Assembly (NCBI GenBank): GCA_026125285.1
Contig: JAHCLO010000020.1
Coordinates: 1-64,000, forward strand
Reading direction: 5' to 3'
DNA length: 64,000 nt
Source of the DNA: Verrucomicrobiia bacterium
Lineage (GTDB): Bacteria > Verrucomicrobiota > Verrucomicrobiia > Limisphaerales > JADLHS01
The notes beneath the pieces were generated by a model. The model did not search any database and was not told the origin of the DNA. It saw nothing but the letters and a program-made list of their open reading frames with translations. Positions within the stretch are counted from its first letter, which is position 1; every line of letters begins with the position of its first letter. Positions 53,863 through 63,800 of the stretch are shown piece by piece. Both the position numbers and the translations under genes were made by a program.

Positions 53863-54346
53863 AATCAAATTCGTCAGCGCCCTTGTGGCGCTCTTCACCG
53901 GCTTCAACCTCGCCACCGCCGGGCCGTTAAAGGAAGGCGACAAGTTTCCCGACCTGGCCGCCTACGGATTGGAAGGCAAGCTGCCAGACCTCAAGGGCAA
54001 GGTCGTGCTCATTGACTTCTTCGCGTCGTGGTGCGGCCCGTGCAAGGATTCGTTTCCGGCGATGGAGGAGTTGCACAAGAAATACGCCGACAAGGGACTC
54101 GTGGTCGTGGCTATCAATCTCGACAAAAAGCGAGCGGACATGGACGAGTTTCTGAAAAAATATCCGGCCAGCTTCGTGATCCTCCGCGATCCCGCTAACA
54201 AGCTGGTCGGCGAAGTGAAGATTCCCACCATGCCCAGTTCCTTCCTCCTGGATAAAGATGGCAAGGTCCGTTCCGCGCATCGCGGTTTCAAGGGCGAGGA
54301 GACGAAGAAGAAATATTCCGAGGAAATCGAGTCACTGCTCAAGTAA
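53843..54346 (+). CDS. secreted thioredoxin-like protein (TlpA/ResA type)
   Basis: Exported thiol-disulfide protein of 167 residues. The signal peptide is about 1-26 (FVSALVALFTGFNLATAG). The thioredoxin fold has the active site FFASWCGPCKDSFPAMEEL with C64 and C67, then VVVAINLDKKRADMDEFL, the cis-Pro in VKIPTMPSSFLLDKDGKV and RGFKGEETKKKYSEEIE. It would act in the periplasm on partners or haem proteins; here its neighbours suggest the DUF3570/DUF4266 module. It overlaps apbE by 20 bases. Confidence 0.94.
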   Translation: MNTSYNKIKFVSALVALFTGFNLATAGPLKEGDKFPDLAAYGLEGKLPDLKGKVVLIDFFASWCGPCKDSFPAMEELHKKYADKGLVVVAINLDKKRADMDEFLKKYPASFVILRDPANKLVGEVKIPTMPSSFLLDKDGKVRSAHRGFKGEETKKKYSEEIESLLK

Positions 54347-54364
54347 ACATCCACCCGCTCAACC

Positions 54365-54586
54365 ATGAAAAAACGGCCATTCCTCTGCCTCCTGCTCTTC
54401 GCTGCCGTCGGTCTGTCTTCCGGCTGCAAGCACGTCAGCCCCTGGGAACGCAGCGCGCTCGCCGATCCGGTGATGCGAGCCGATTACAACCCGGTCGGCA
54501 CTATGATGGCCGAGCACATGTACTTCTCGCGCGAAGCCGCCAGCGGTGGTAGCGGCGTGGGCGGCGGCGGCTGCGGCTGTAATTGA
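54365..54586 (+). CDS. DUF4266 small lipoprotein
   Basis: A 73-residue lipoprotein. The lipobox is LSSGC with C21 as lipidated residue, followed by KHVSPWERSALADPVM. MMAEHMYFSREAASGGSG, then a Gly-rich end with GGGGCGCN, gives two further cysteines. This is the DUF4266 pattern, which I know to occur beside DUF3570 and ApbE genes. The C-terminal cysteines could carry a disulfide or metal. Its SD and spacing fit the operon. Confidence 0.88.
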   Translation: MKKRPFLCLLLFAAVGLSSGCKHVSPWERSALADPVMRADYNPVGTMMAEHMYFSREAASGGSGVGGGGCGCN

Positions 54587-54604
54587 AATGAAAGGAGTTC
54601 CGCT

Positions 54605-56389
54605 ATGATTGTTTCCGCCTTAGCGCGGGTTTCTCAACTTGCTGGGTCGGGGATTTCCCAATGGGCGAACCGTTTGCCCTTGCCGGTCGCGTGGGTAGGG
54701 CGCGTCACTCCGTGCGCGCCATTCCAGACCTTGTCGGCCGACTGCGGCGCGCACGGAGTGACGCGCCCCACCAGGACACGAGGACTGGTTGTCGCGTTAC
54801 TCGTCAGGACCCTTGGGTTGTTGCTGGCGACCGCTTCGGTCAATGCCCAGGAACGCAGCCCCGTCACCATCACCCCGGAGGTTCGCGTTGCTCACGGCCA
54901 GCGTGAACTGGCCCTCAACTTTCACGTTCCCCCGGAGCACCATCTCTACGCTGACAGGTTGTCTGTGGAACTCGCCGGTCAACCAGCCGGATTGACGCTG
55001 CCCGAGCCGGTGACTGTGATGGACAAACACAGCGGCAAGGCGCGAGGAATGTATCAAAAGGATTTCACCGCCTCAGTTCTGCTGGCTTCAACGGACGGCG
55101 AAGTGGAGTTCACGGTTCACCTTCAAGGCTGCAATGACGCGGAATGTTATTTCCCCGAGGCGCGGCAATGGGTCGTCCGCCCTGACCAATCCATTGCGTC
55201 GCTGGATGAACCTCAATCAGGAACCGACGCGCCGCCGGGCACGGCTTCGCTTACTGCGGGATTCCAAGTCGCCCACCGCGCTTCGGGTTTCATGGACAAA
55301 GCGGCGTTTCTCTCTTTTCTCAACCAGAGCAATGAAGGCGGCGCCGCGGCCAACGGCTCCAGTTTTGCTGGAATGAGCGCGCTGATGACCGTTGGGCTGA
55401 TACTCCTCGGCGGCCTTGCCTTGAATCTCACTCCCTGCGTCCTGCCGATGATTCCCATCAACCTCGCCATCCTCGGCGCGGGCTCAAAAGGCGGCAACCG
55501 GCGGCGCGGTGTGGCCCTCGGCGGTGCGTACGGCTTGGGTATGGCCCTGGCCTATGGTGGACTGGGACTTCTCGTAGTGCTCACCGGCAGCAAATTCGGC
55601 ACGCTGAACTCCTCGCCGTGGTTCAACTTCGCGGTCGCCGCTGTGTTCGTGGTGCTGGGACTGGCCATGTTCGACAAATTCGCGATTGACCTCTCACGAT
55701 TCCAGCGGAGTAGCGGCGGTGGGCCCAAGACCGGCCACGCGGCATTCCTGGGCGCCATTGCCATGGGCTCATTGTCCGCGCTCCTCGCCGGAGCCTGCGT
55801 CGCCCCGGTGGTGATTTCGGTGTTGTTGCTGGCCGCGACGAGTTATCAACAGGGCAATGTACTTGGCTTGCTGTTCCCGTTCGTGCTCGGCGTGGGCATG
55901 GCCTTGCCGTGGCCGGTTGCCGCCGGAGGGCTCTCGTTTCTGCCGAAGCCCGGTGCGTGGATGACGCGGGTGAAACACGCGTTTGGCGTGGCCATCTTCG
56001 CCTTCGCCGCCTGGTATGGTTGGCTCGGTTGGAGTCTCACTCTCACCGGCGGCAGCCTGGCGGTGCGCGCACGCGAAGCGAATCACAATGTAGCGGAGTT
56101 GCGCGCCGCGCTTGCGGCCTCGCGCGAATCCGGCAAACCCGTGCTCGTGGATTTCTGGGCAAGCTGGTGCAAGAACTGTTCGGCCATGGAACACGCCACC
56201 TTGCGCGAGCCGTCCGTGCGCGACCAGCTCGAGGATTTCCACGTTGTCCGCTTCCAGGCGGAACGGCTTGATGATGCCGCGGTGAAACCTGTGCTGGACG
56301 AGTTCGGTGTCATGGGCCTGCCGACTTTCGTTGTGCTGCGCCCCGAGAAGCCCGCCACGGCGGCGACCGCCGCCAGTACGATTAAATAA
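54605..56389 (+). CDS. dsbD: thiol:disulfide interchange protein DsbD
   Basis: Transmembrane electron carrier from cytosolic thioredoxin to the periplasm, 594 residues. The ATG at 54605 has a strong AAAGGAG. Residues 31-57 come from a palindromic insert (GRVTPCAPFQTLSADCG). The signal-like helix (VVALLVRTLGLLLATASVNA) lies after it. The N-terminal domain has C176/C181 (CNDAEC), the membrane domain C278 (LNLTPCVLPMIPI) and C398 (LAGACVAPVVIS), and the C-terminal thioredoxin domain C522/C525 (FWASWCKNCSAME). All three thiol centres of DsbD are kept. Last gene of the operon. Confidence 0.94.
   Translation: MIVSALARVSQLAGSGISQWANRLPLPVAWVGRVTPCAPFQTLSADCGAHGVTRPTRTRGLVVALLVRTLGLLLATASVNAQERSPVTITPEVRVAHGQRELALNFHVPPEHHLYADRLSVELAGQPAGLTLPEPVTVMDKHSGKARGMYQKDFTASVLLASTDGEVEFTVHLQGCNDAECYFPEARQWVVRPDQSIASLDEPQSGTDAPPGTASLTAGFQVAHRASGFMDKAAFLSFLNQSNEGGAAANGSSFAGMSALMTVGLILLGGLALNLTPCVLPMIPINLAILGAGSKGGNRRRGVALGGAYGLGMALAYGGLGLLVVLTGSKFGTLNSSPWFNFAVAAVFVVLGLAMFDKFAIDLSRFQRSSGGGPKTGHAAFLGAIAMGSLSALLAGACVAPVVISVLLLAATSYQQGNVLGLLFPFVLGVGMALPWPVAAGGLSFLPKPGAWMTRVKHAFGVAIFAFAAWYGWLGWSLTLTGGSLAVRAREANHNVAELRAALAASRESGKPVLVDFWASWCKNCSAMEHATLREPSVRDQLEDFHVVRFQAERLDDAAVKPVLDEFGVMGLPTFVVLRPEKPATAATAASTIK
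54694..54772. repeat. long perfect inverted repeat inserted in the dsbD coding sequence
   Basis: Bases 54698-54720 and 54746-54768 are perfect 23-base reverse complements separated by 25 bases. With GGT (54694-54696) and ACC (54770-54772) beyond a single mismatch the arms reach 27. It is placed between the dsbD start and its signal helix, and is translated in frame. Confidence 0.93.
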
Positions 56390-56412
56390 TCATCCTCAAA
56401 TTTACTGGTCGT

Positions 56413-59382
56413 ATGTATTCCCGCTTCATGTTTGCCCTTCGGATTCCGGCGCTCGCGTTGGCCGCCGTTCTGCAATGCCTCCCCATCGTTCGCGTGGCGT
56501 TGCCAGCCACGCAGACCGCGACGAATTTCGTTGCCATCATTTTCCGCTGGGGCGCGGTCGCCGCCGCGATGCTGGGTGGAGTTCATGCGGTGTCCGGCGC
56601 GTCCACCGTGATCACCACGCCCTTGAACCAGACCGTGACCAATGGCGTGCCGTTGGGCACCACTCAGATTCGGCTCATCACCGCGCCGGATCAGGCGCAT
56701 TACTGGCAGGCCACGGGGCTGCCGCCCGGACTCACCCTTTTTGGGACGAGCGGGACGACAAGTTGGAGCATCCGGGGTACGCCCACCGCCACCGGAACAT
56801 ACAACGTCGGACTGACGGCCAAGGACAAGATTGACAGCAAGGCGGATCGAACCGTCACCGCCACCATGATCATCAACGTGCTCCCCGGCAGCGGAGGGGG
56901 AGGGAACGCGCCGCCGACAGCGACCGCGCAAAGTGTGATAACCGCCGAGGATACCGCGAAAGCCATCACCCTGACCGGCACCGACCCGGACGGTGACGCC
57001 CTGACCTATTCGATCATGACGCAGCCGGCTCACGGAACGCTTTCGGGCACCGCTCCGAACGTGAGCTACCTCCCGGCGGCCAACTATTTTGGCCCGGACA
57101 GCTTTACTTTCCGCGTCCACGACGGCGCCACGAACTCCGCACCCGCCACAGTGACCATCACGGTAACGCCCGTGAATGACGCCCCGACAGCCAACGCCCA
57201 AAGTGTGACGACCGCCGAGGACACCGCGAAAGCAATCACCTTGACTGGCTCCGACCCGGACGGTGACGCCCTGACGTATTCGATCATAACGCCGCCAGCG
57301 CATGGAACACTTTCAGGAACCGCTCCGAACGTAAGCTACCTCCCGGCGACCAACTACGTTGGCCCGGACAGTTTCACCTTCCGCGTCCACGACGGTGCCA
57401 CGAACTCCGCGCCCGCCACGGTAACCATCACGGTATCACCCGTGAATGACGCCCCGACAGCGACTGCGCAAAGTGTGACAACCGCCGAGGACACTACAAA
57501 GACGATCACCTTGACCGGCACCGACCCGGACGGCGACGCCCTGACGTATTCGATCGTGACGCAGCCGGCACACGGAACGCTCTCGGGAACCGCTCCGAAT
57601 GTAAGCTACATCCCGGCGACCAATTACTTCGGATCGGACAGTTTCACCTTCCGCGTCAACGACGGATCGCTGAACTCAGCCGCCGCACTGGTTTCCATCA
57701 CGATCACTCCGGTGAACGATGCACCCCTGGCGAACCCGCAAACCGTCGGCACCCCGGAGGACACGCCCCGGGTCATCACGCTAACCGGTTCCGATCCTGA
57801 AGACAGTCCGCTCACTTACACCATCGTGACGCCGCCGGCGCACGGTTCCCTCAGCGGTTCCCCACCCAATGTAACTTACACTCCCGACGCGGCCTATTCA
57901 GGCGCCGACAGCTTCGCCTTCAAGGTCAACGACGGCAGTCTCGACAGCGCGATTGCGACGGTGACGATCAGCGTCAGTTTCGTGAACAGCGCCCCATTGG
58001 CCAACGCGCAAAGCGTGAGCACACCCGAGGACATCGCGAAAACGATCACCCTCACGGGCGCGGACGCCAATGGCGACCCGCTGACGTACACAATTCTCAC
58101 GCAGCCGACCAAGGGCTTCCTCTCCGGCAGTGCGCCGAACCTGACTTACACCCCGAGCGCGAACACCAACGGTGCCGACAGTTTCACCTTCAAGGTCAAC
58201 GATGGCACCCTCGATTCGACGCCCGCCACCGTTAGCATAACCATTGTGCCCGTGAACGATGCGCCGACCGCCAACGCGCAAAGCGTCACCACCGCCGAGG
58301 ATACGGCAATTGCCATCACGCTCAACGGCAGTGACGTGGATGGAGATGCGCTCACCTACACCATCGTCGAACTACCCGCGCACGGCGCCCTGACAGGTTC
58401 GCCGCCAACGGTGACTTACACCCCGGCGGCAGATTATCACGGTCCGGATAGTTTCACGTTCATCGCGGATGACGGGGCCGAGGGCAGCGCTCCGGCAACC
58501 GTCTCTATCACCGTCACGCCCGTCAACGATCCTCCGGTGGCCATGAACACAACCACGGCTACTGCCTCCGGCACTGTCCTCACCCTCCAGCCGCTGGCCG
58601 GCAGCACGGACCCTGACGGCGATGCTCTGACCATCGTCTCGGTGGACCCGACCAACGGCACGGCAGTCATCCAAAATGGCACCAGCATCCTGTTCACGCC
58701 TGCCCCGGCCTTTGCGGGCGACGCTTCCGTCTCGTACACCATCAGCGACGGTCAGGGCGGCAGCGCAACAGGCTTGATCAGCATCCTCGTCACTCCTGTT
58801 TCGACAAATAAATTCAGCATCATTGCGGCGTCGCCCATCTTGGATGCACAGACCGGACTGTATGCCCAACAGGTGAGGGTGACGAACACCGGTTCCACCA
58901 CCGTGCCCGCGGTCCGGCTCACCGTGCGTGACTTGCGTTCCGGGGTAATGCTCCAGAACGCTTCCGGCGACAACGCAGGATGGCCTTGCGTGCGATACGA
59001 TGCCTCGCTGAATCCAGGCGAAGGGGTGACCTTCGTGCTGGAATACTATGTGCCAGACCGCCTGCCGTTCAGCAGCACCTTGGAAGTGGAGGAGGTACTG
59101 CCATCGTCCCACAACACCAACCCCAGTGGCGCCACCGCCATAGACCGCAGCTTTCTGGACCGAAGCGACCCCGCCAATCCCCGCTTTACCATCGAGTTCC
59201 CCTCCATGCCGGGACGTTCATACACCATCATCTATACGGACGACCTCGTGAACTGGAGCGTGGCCACGCCAAGTATCACGGCCGCAGCCACAGTTACGCA
59301 ATGGCATGACGATGGCCCACCCAAGACGTCCAGCAAACCCGGCAGCGGGAGCCGGTTCTATCGCGTCTTGGCCGCACCCTGA
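56413..59382 (+). CDS. secreted tandem Ig/cadherin-like repeat protein
   Basis: A surface or secreted protein of 989 residues. Two hydrophobic stretches occur near the N-terminus (6-30 and 44-62); the first is probably the signal. A putative-Ig domain (about 65-160, WQATGLPPGLTLFGTSGTTS) is followed by six repeats of ~90 residues and a seventh diverged one, from about residue 164 to 800. The motif is EDTAKAITLTGSDPDGDALT, HGTLSGTAPNVSY, PDSFTFRVHDGATNSAPATV, as in VCBS/cadherin-like proteins. A C-terminal part ends GSGSRFYRVLAAP. Adhesion or matrix role is inferred. Confidence 0.88.
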   Translation: MYSRFMFALRIPALALAAVLQCLPIVRVALPATQTATNFVAIIFRWGAVAAAMLGGVHAVSGASTVITTPLNQTVTNGVPLGTTQIRLITAPDQAHYWQATGLPPGLTLFGTSGTTSWSIRGTPTATGTYNVGLTAKDKIDSKADRTVTATMIINVLPGSGGGGNAPPTATAQSVITAEDTAKAITLTGTDPDGDALTYSIMTQPAHGTLSGTAPNVSYLPAANYFGPDSFTFRVHDGATNSAPATVTITVTPVNDAPTANAQSVTTAEDTAKAITLTGSDPDGDALTYSIITPPAHGTLSGTAPNVSYLPATNYVGPDSFTFRVHDGATNSAPATVTITVSPVNDAPTATAQSVTTAEDTTKTITLTGTDPDGDALTYSIVTQPAHGTLSGTAPNVSYIPATNYFGSDSFTFRVNDGSLNSAAALVSITITPVNDAPLANPQTVGTPEDTPRVITLTGSDPEDSPLTYTIVTPPAHGSLSGSPPNVTYTPDAAYSGADSFAFKVNDGSLDSAIATVTISVSFVNSAPLANAQSVSTPEDIAKTITLTGADANGDPLTYTILTQPTKGFLSGSAPNLTYTPSANTNGADSFTFKVNDGTLDSTPATVSITIVPVNDAPTANAQSVTTAEDTAIAITLNGSDVDGDALTYTIVELPAHGALTGSPPTVTYTPAADYHGPDSFTFIADDGAEGSAPATVSITVTPVNDPPVAMNTTTATASGTVLTLQPLAGSTDPDGDALTIVSVDPTNGTAVIQNGTSILFTPAPAFAGDASVSYTISDGQGGSATGLISILVTPVSTNKFSIIAASPILDAQTGLYAQQVRVTNTGSTTVPAVRLTVRDLRSGVMLQNASGDNAGWPCVRYDASLNPGEGVTFVLEYYVPDRLPFSSTLEVEEVLPSSHNTNPSGATAIDRSFLDRSDPANPRFTIEFPSMPGRSYTIIYTDDLVNWSVATPSITAAATVTQWHDDGPPKTSSKPGSGSRFYRVLAAP
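56904..58522 (+). repeat. six tandem ~270-base coding repeats
   Basis: Units begin near 56904, 57177, 57450, 57714, 57981 and 58252, each 264-273 bases. The first three are close to identical over long stretches (for example GACCCGGACGGTGACGCC recurs), the later three more diverged, pointing to recent expansion at the 5' side. Confidence 0.85.
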
Positions 59383-59390
59383 CACTGCTT

Positions 59391-60491
59391 ATGATCAGAA
59401 CTCATTTCAGAATTACCGCCCGCTCGGAGCGTGGAGGGCTAGGATCGCGTGTGACCGCGACGAAACATTTGCGGACGAGGGGCGCCGCGCTTTTCTCCGC
59501 CGCTGTAGTGGGTTTGCTGATTCCCGGCCTCGCTCTGGCAGCCGATGAACCCGCCCAAAAACACCGGCTGAGTTTCGCTCCGCGCGTGGGATTCAATGTT
59601 GCAGCCAAATTTGAGGGAGTCGGAGCGGTCGGCTTGTACCGCACGACGCCCAACGGCGATGGTTACAATTACGACGATGGGTATATCCTGACTGACATCA
59701 GTGGCAATCAAGGCGGTCAGACCTGGTATTGGGGTTACGATGACAGCGCGGCGCAGGTTTCCGGAGACACCATCCGGTTGAGCCGCAGCACGGTGGCGGC
59801 GAGCCCTGGGGCCGTTACGGAAGACGCAGACCCGTCCCTGGGCGGTGAACTGGTTGGTTACCTTGGGCTCGGAACCAAAGGCCGGTTGCGCTACGGTCTG
59901 GAAGCGGCCGCCGGGTACCAGCACCTCCAGATTCAGGCCGCGCACCGTTTGCTGGTCACGCTGGCGACCGATTCCGACGTTTATCCTTTCGTGCCAGGCA
60001 CCACCCCGCCGACCGTCACTCCGTCCACGCCCTATCAAGGGAGCTACCAAGGACCGGGATTCCTGATCGCCGACATGCCATCCGACAGTTTTTCAAGCCT
60101 GACGCCCGATGTCGCTCTCTCCAGTCGGAACGAACTGAGCGCCGACCTGTGGAGCTTCCGGGTAGGCCCCGGTTTCGAAGTCCCCCTGGGACGCCGCGTC
60201 TGTCTGGGTTTTGGCTTCGGAATCGAGGCCGGCTGGCTCAACGCCACCCTCTCGTGGAACGAATCCGCCGGGAATTATGGCTCGGCTGGCAAAGTAACGG
60301 ACGCAACCGCGCTGGTTGGTTTCTACGCCACCGGCAGTGTCGCTTGGCAATTCACCGAACGCTGGAGTCTCGCGGCGGGCATTCAATATCACAATCTCGG
60401 AACATACGAACATTCCTATCATGGCCGCACTGTAACGCTGGACTTGAACAATGCCCTTTCAGTCACCGCCGGGATGGCGTGGCTTTTCTGA
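59391..60491 (+). CDS. outer-membrane beta-barrel protein
   Basis: A 366-residue exported protein. The signal peptide ends at ALA (FSAAVVGLLIPGLALA), after an unusually long basic N-terminus. Alternating strands such as RLSFAPRVGFNVAAKF, RLRYGLEAAAGYQHLQIQ and SLAAGIQYHNLGTYEHSY, and a C-terminal Phe (ALSVTAGMAWLF) that fits BAM recognition, mark a small barrel. Repeated GFGIEAGW-type glycine-aromatic motifs are typical. It starts 8 bases after the tandem-Ig gene, so both may be exported together. No ligand is suggested. Confidence 0.85.
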   Translation: MIRTHFRITARSERGGLGSRVTATKHLRTRGAALFSAAVVGLLIPGLALAADEPAQKHRLSFAPRVGFNVAAKFEGVGAVGLYRTTPNGDGYNYDDGYILTDISGNQGGQTWYWGYDDSAAQVSGDTIRLSRSTVAASPGAVTEDADPSLGGELVGYLGLGTKGRLRYGLEAAAGYQHLQIQAAHRLLVTLATDSDVYPFVPGTTPPTVTPSTPYQGSYQGPGFLIADMPSDSFSSLTPDVALSSRNELSADLWSFRVGPGFEVPLGRRVCLGFGFGIEAGWLNATLSWNESAGNYGSAGKVTDATALVGFYATGSVAWQFTERWSLAAGIQYHNLGTYEHSYHGRTVTLDLNNALSVTAGMAWLF

Positions 60492-60823
60492 CGGTCGCCG
60501 CAGCCTCATGCCGTTACCTCCGCAGGCCAGTTCGCTGGAAATGTAGCCGCCGAGGTGACGAGGCGGAAAGCGATTGCGCCATGGGCCAACCAATTCGCCT
60601 CCAGACGCAGGCGACGTCGAGAGTGGACTCTCTCAACGAATTATCAAGCAACCGGCCAGGCGCCGCCGCCGGCCAGTTGCGCCTCCCAGACAACAATCCC
60701 AAAAGAAGGTAAACGATTTTTAATTATGTCCGTTTAGCCTCGGATGTTAAAATACGCTGTCTGGGACAATGTCTTGAGTTGCTTCGTGTCGCGATCAACT
60801 TTGTTCATGAGTATCCAATAATT
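60492..60823. other. 332-base intergenic stretch
   Basis: No gene is supportable here. CCGCC and GGCGG (near 60549-60566) can pair around a 10-base loop, and CCGGCCAG occurs twice in direct orientation (near 60652-60676). An AT-rich part around 60710-60760 contains TTAAAATACG, a possible -10 region for the next gene. Confidence 0.55.
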
Positions 60824-63800
60824 ATGCGTTTGTTCGTTCTCTGCTTCAGCATGCTTGCGCTGGTCATCCGCCTCGGCTCACCCGCGCAGGCCGGGCCGCT
60901 CATCAACGAATTCCTGGCCTCCAACAATTCGATCCACCCGGACAACTCCGATTTCGAGGATTACTCGGACTGGATCGAACTTCACAACCCCACCAGCACC
61001 AATGTGTCGCTCGCGAATCACTTTCTGACCGATGACCTCTCGCAGCCGTTCAAGTGGTTGTTCCCAACCAACGCGGTGATTCCGGCCAACGGCTATCTGA
61101 TGGTCCACGCCGATGGCCACGACGCGGCGCCGGGCCAGGCGCACTTGCGCGGTTACTGGCCTTGGGGCAGCACCTTCACCACCCGCCGCTACCACGCCAG
61201 CTTCAGACTCAGCGCGGACGGCGAGGACATTGGCTTGTATCGCACCGCCCAAGCGCCGCAGGACATCACGCTCATCCCGGCCAACGCGATCTGGAAGTAC
61301 CTGGACGCGGGCACCAATCCCGGCGGCGCATGGATGACGTTGAACTTTGATGATTCCGCCTGGCCACAGGGGCCGGCGGAACTGGGTTATGGCGACGGGG
61401 ACGAAGCCACGGTGGTTAGCTACGGACCCAGCGCGGGCAACAAATATCCCACCACCCACTTCCGCCACCACTTCAACGTCACCGACCCGGCGCGCTTGGG
61501 GAACATCCGCCTGCGCGTCAACGTGGATGACGGCGCCATTCTCTATCTGAACGGCGCCGAGTTCGCCCGCCTGCGGATGCCGGCGGGAGCGGTGACACAT
61601 ACCACCTACGCCAGCGCCGGCCCTTCCCCCGAGAATGGCTTCGAGTTTGTCGAACTACCGCGCTCGCTGTTTCGCGTCGGCGAGAACGTGTTCGCCGCAG
61701 AAGTTCATCAGGTCGCCGCGAACAGCTCGGATTTGAGTTGGGCAGCGGAACTGATCGTCTCCGAGGTCAACGGCCCCGCGATCCTCGTGGACTCCGTCAC
61801 CTTCGGCTCCCAGCAGCCGGATATTTCCTATGGCCGTAATGCGACCAACGGGTGGTCGTTCTTCGCCATGCCCACGCCCGATGGCGCGAATACGACCGAG
61901 CCGCTGCAACAATTCACCCCAGCCTCCGCCGTCACCGCCTCGCTGGACAGCGGTTTCTATCAATCCCCGCAAATGGTCAGTCTCAGCAGCACTCCCGACG
62001 CCGTCATCCGCTACACCTTGAGCGGCGCGACGCCCGACCTCCAATCACCGTTGTACGATTCGCCCCTGACCATCAGCACCAACACGATCCTGCGGGCGCG
62101 GGCGTTCGCGCCGGGTCTGATTCCCGGACCGGTGTTGACGCGCTCTTATTTCATCAACGAACCCACCGACCGAACGCTGCCGGTGATTTCCTTTGTCGCC
62201 GATCCGGCCACCTTGTTCGACAACGTGATTGGAATTTATTCCAATGACACCGCTTATCCCTACAAAGGCCGCGAGATTCCGGCACGCGTCGAATTCTTTG
62301 AACCCGATGGCCAACTCGGATTCGCGGTGAGCGCCGGCATGCGCATTGGTGGGGAGAACATCTGGCGGTTCGCGCAGAGACCTCTGAACCTGCACCTGCG
62401 CGGCAAATACGGCGACGACTTCATTCCCCATCAAATCTTCCCGGACGAACCGGTGGGCACCTTCGGCAAGCTCAACCTCCGCAACGGCGGGGACAATTGG
62501 GCGCTGGACATGTTGCGCGATGCCATGATGGCGCCGATTTTGCGCGGGCAGGTCGAAAATGATCTGTCCTCGTATCGCCCGGCCGTGGTTTATGTGAACG
62601 GTCGTTATTGGGGCATCCACGACATTCGTAAACAATTCGATCCCCTTTTCTTTGCCAACGAGCATCAACTCGCCGAAGACACCTACGACCTCGTGCAATA
62701 CGCGCATAACGAATCCGGCGTTACCGTCCTGATGGCCGACACCGGCAACATTGACACTTACGAGACGTTCCACGCGTTTTACACCACCCACGACCTCAGT
62801 CAGCCCACCAACTACGCCACCATGGAAGCGTGGATGAACGTGGATTCGTTCATTGATTACGTCGTCGCCAACGACTTTGGCGTAAACACCAGTTGGAGCC
62901 ACAATCGCGAATTCTGGTGCGCCCGTGCCCCCGGGTCGAGATGGCAATGGAACGTCCCGGACTTTGACCGGTGCTTTGATTCTCCCAACCTGCAAAGCTC
63001 GCTGATTGACGACTTTCGCGCCAGTTATCCGCTCTTTCGGGCGCTCGACGACAATCCCAATTTCGTCAACCGCCTGCTGCAACGCTACGCCGCGCATCTC
63101 GGCAGCACGCTGTATTCAAATCGTTTCAACGCAATTCTCGATTCCCTTGCCAGCGAGGTGGAAGGTGAAATCCCGCGCCACATTGCGCGCTGGGCCGCCG
63201 TGGGCGGCATGCCCTCGCTCGCCGCGCGGCAGGCGCAACTGGACGAGATCAGACAATTCACCGTGGGCCGGCCCGCTTATGCCGTGAGCCGTTTGCAGAC
63301 CGAGCTGGGCCTCAATCGGGGCATGGCCGACCTCGCGGTGACATGCACCCCAACCGCTGGCGGCAACGTCCGCATTGCCGGCGTGCCTCTGACCCCGGAG
63401 TGGAACACCACGATCGGGCTCTTCCTGAACACTCCGGTGGAAATCACCGCCGAACCGGCGCCCGGTTACACCTTCCTGAACTGGAGCACGGGCGAAACTA
63501 ATCCCACCATCACCCTCGTGCTCACGGACAATGAAAGCCTCACCGCGAATTTTCAGCCCGGCGTCGAAACGGTACTGCCCTCCAACCTGACCTCCGACAC
63601 CACACTCACGGCCGCCAATTCGCCCTACACGCTGACCAATGACTTGATCGTCCCGGAAAATGTCACGCTTACCCTCGGGCCAGGTGTAAAATTTCTGCTG
63701 CCTCCGGCGCGCAACCTCGAGGTCCATGGCACGCTGTTGATCAATGGCACCTCGAACGCGCCAGTTGAACTGCGCGCCCGCACCGCCCGGCCCTGGGGCA

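Noticed and set aside
56904-58522. Regular ~270-base repeats as a CRISPR-like or satellite array
   Set aside because: They are in-frame coding repeats of an Ig-like domain with no spacer structure.
62045-63097. 350-codon minus-strand frame opposite the CotH-like gene
   Set aside because: The plus strand is open to the window edge with a signal peptide and ordered domains; the minus frame has none.
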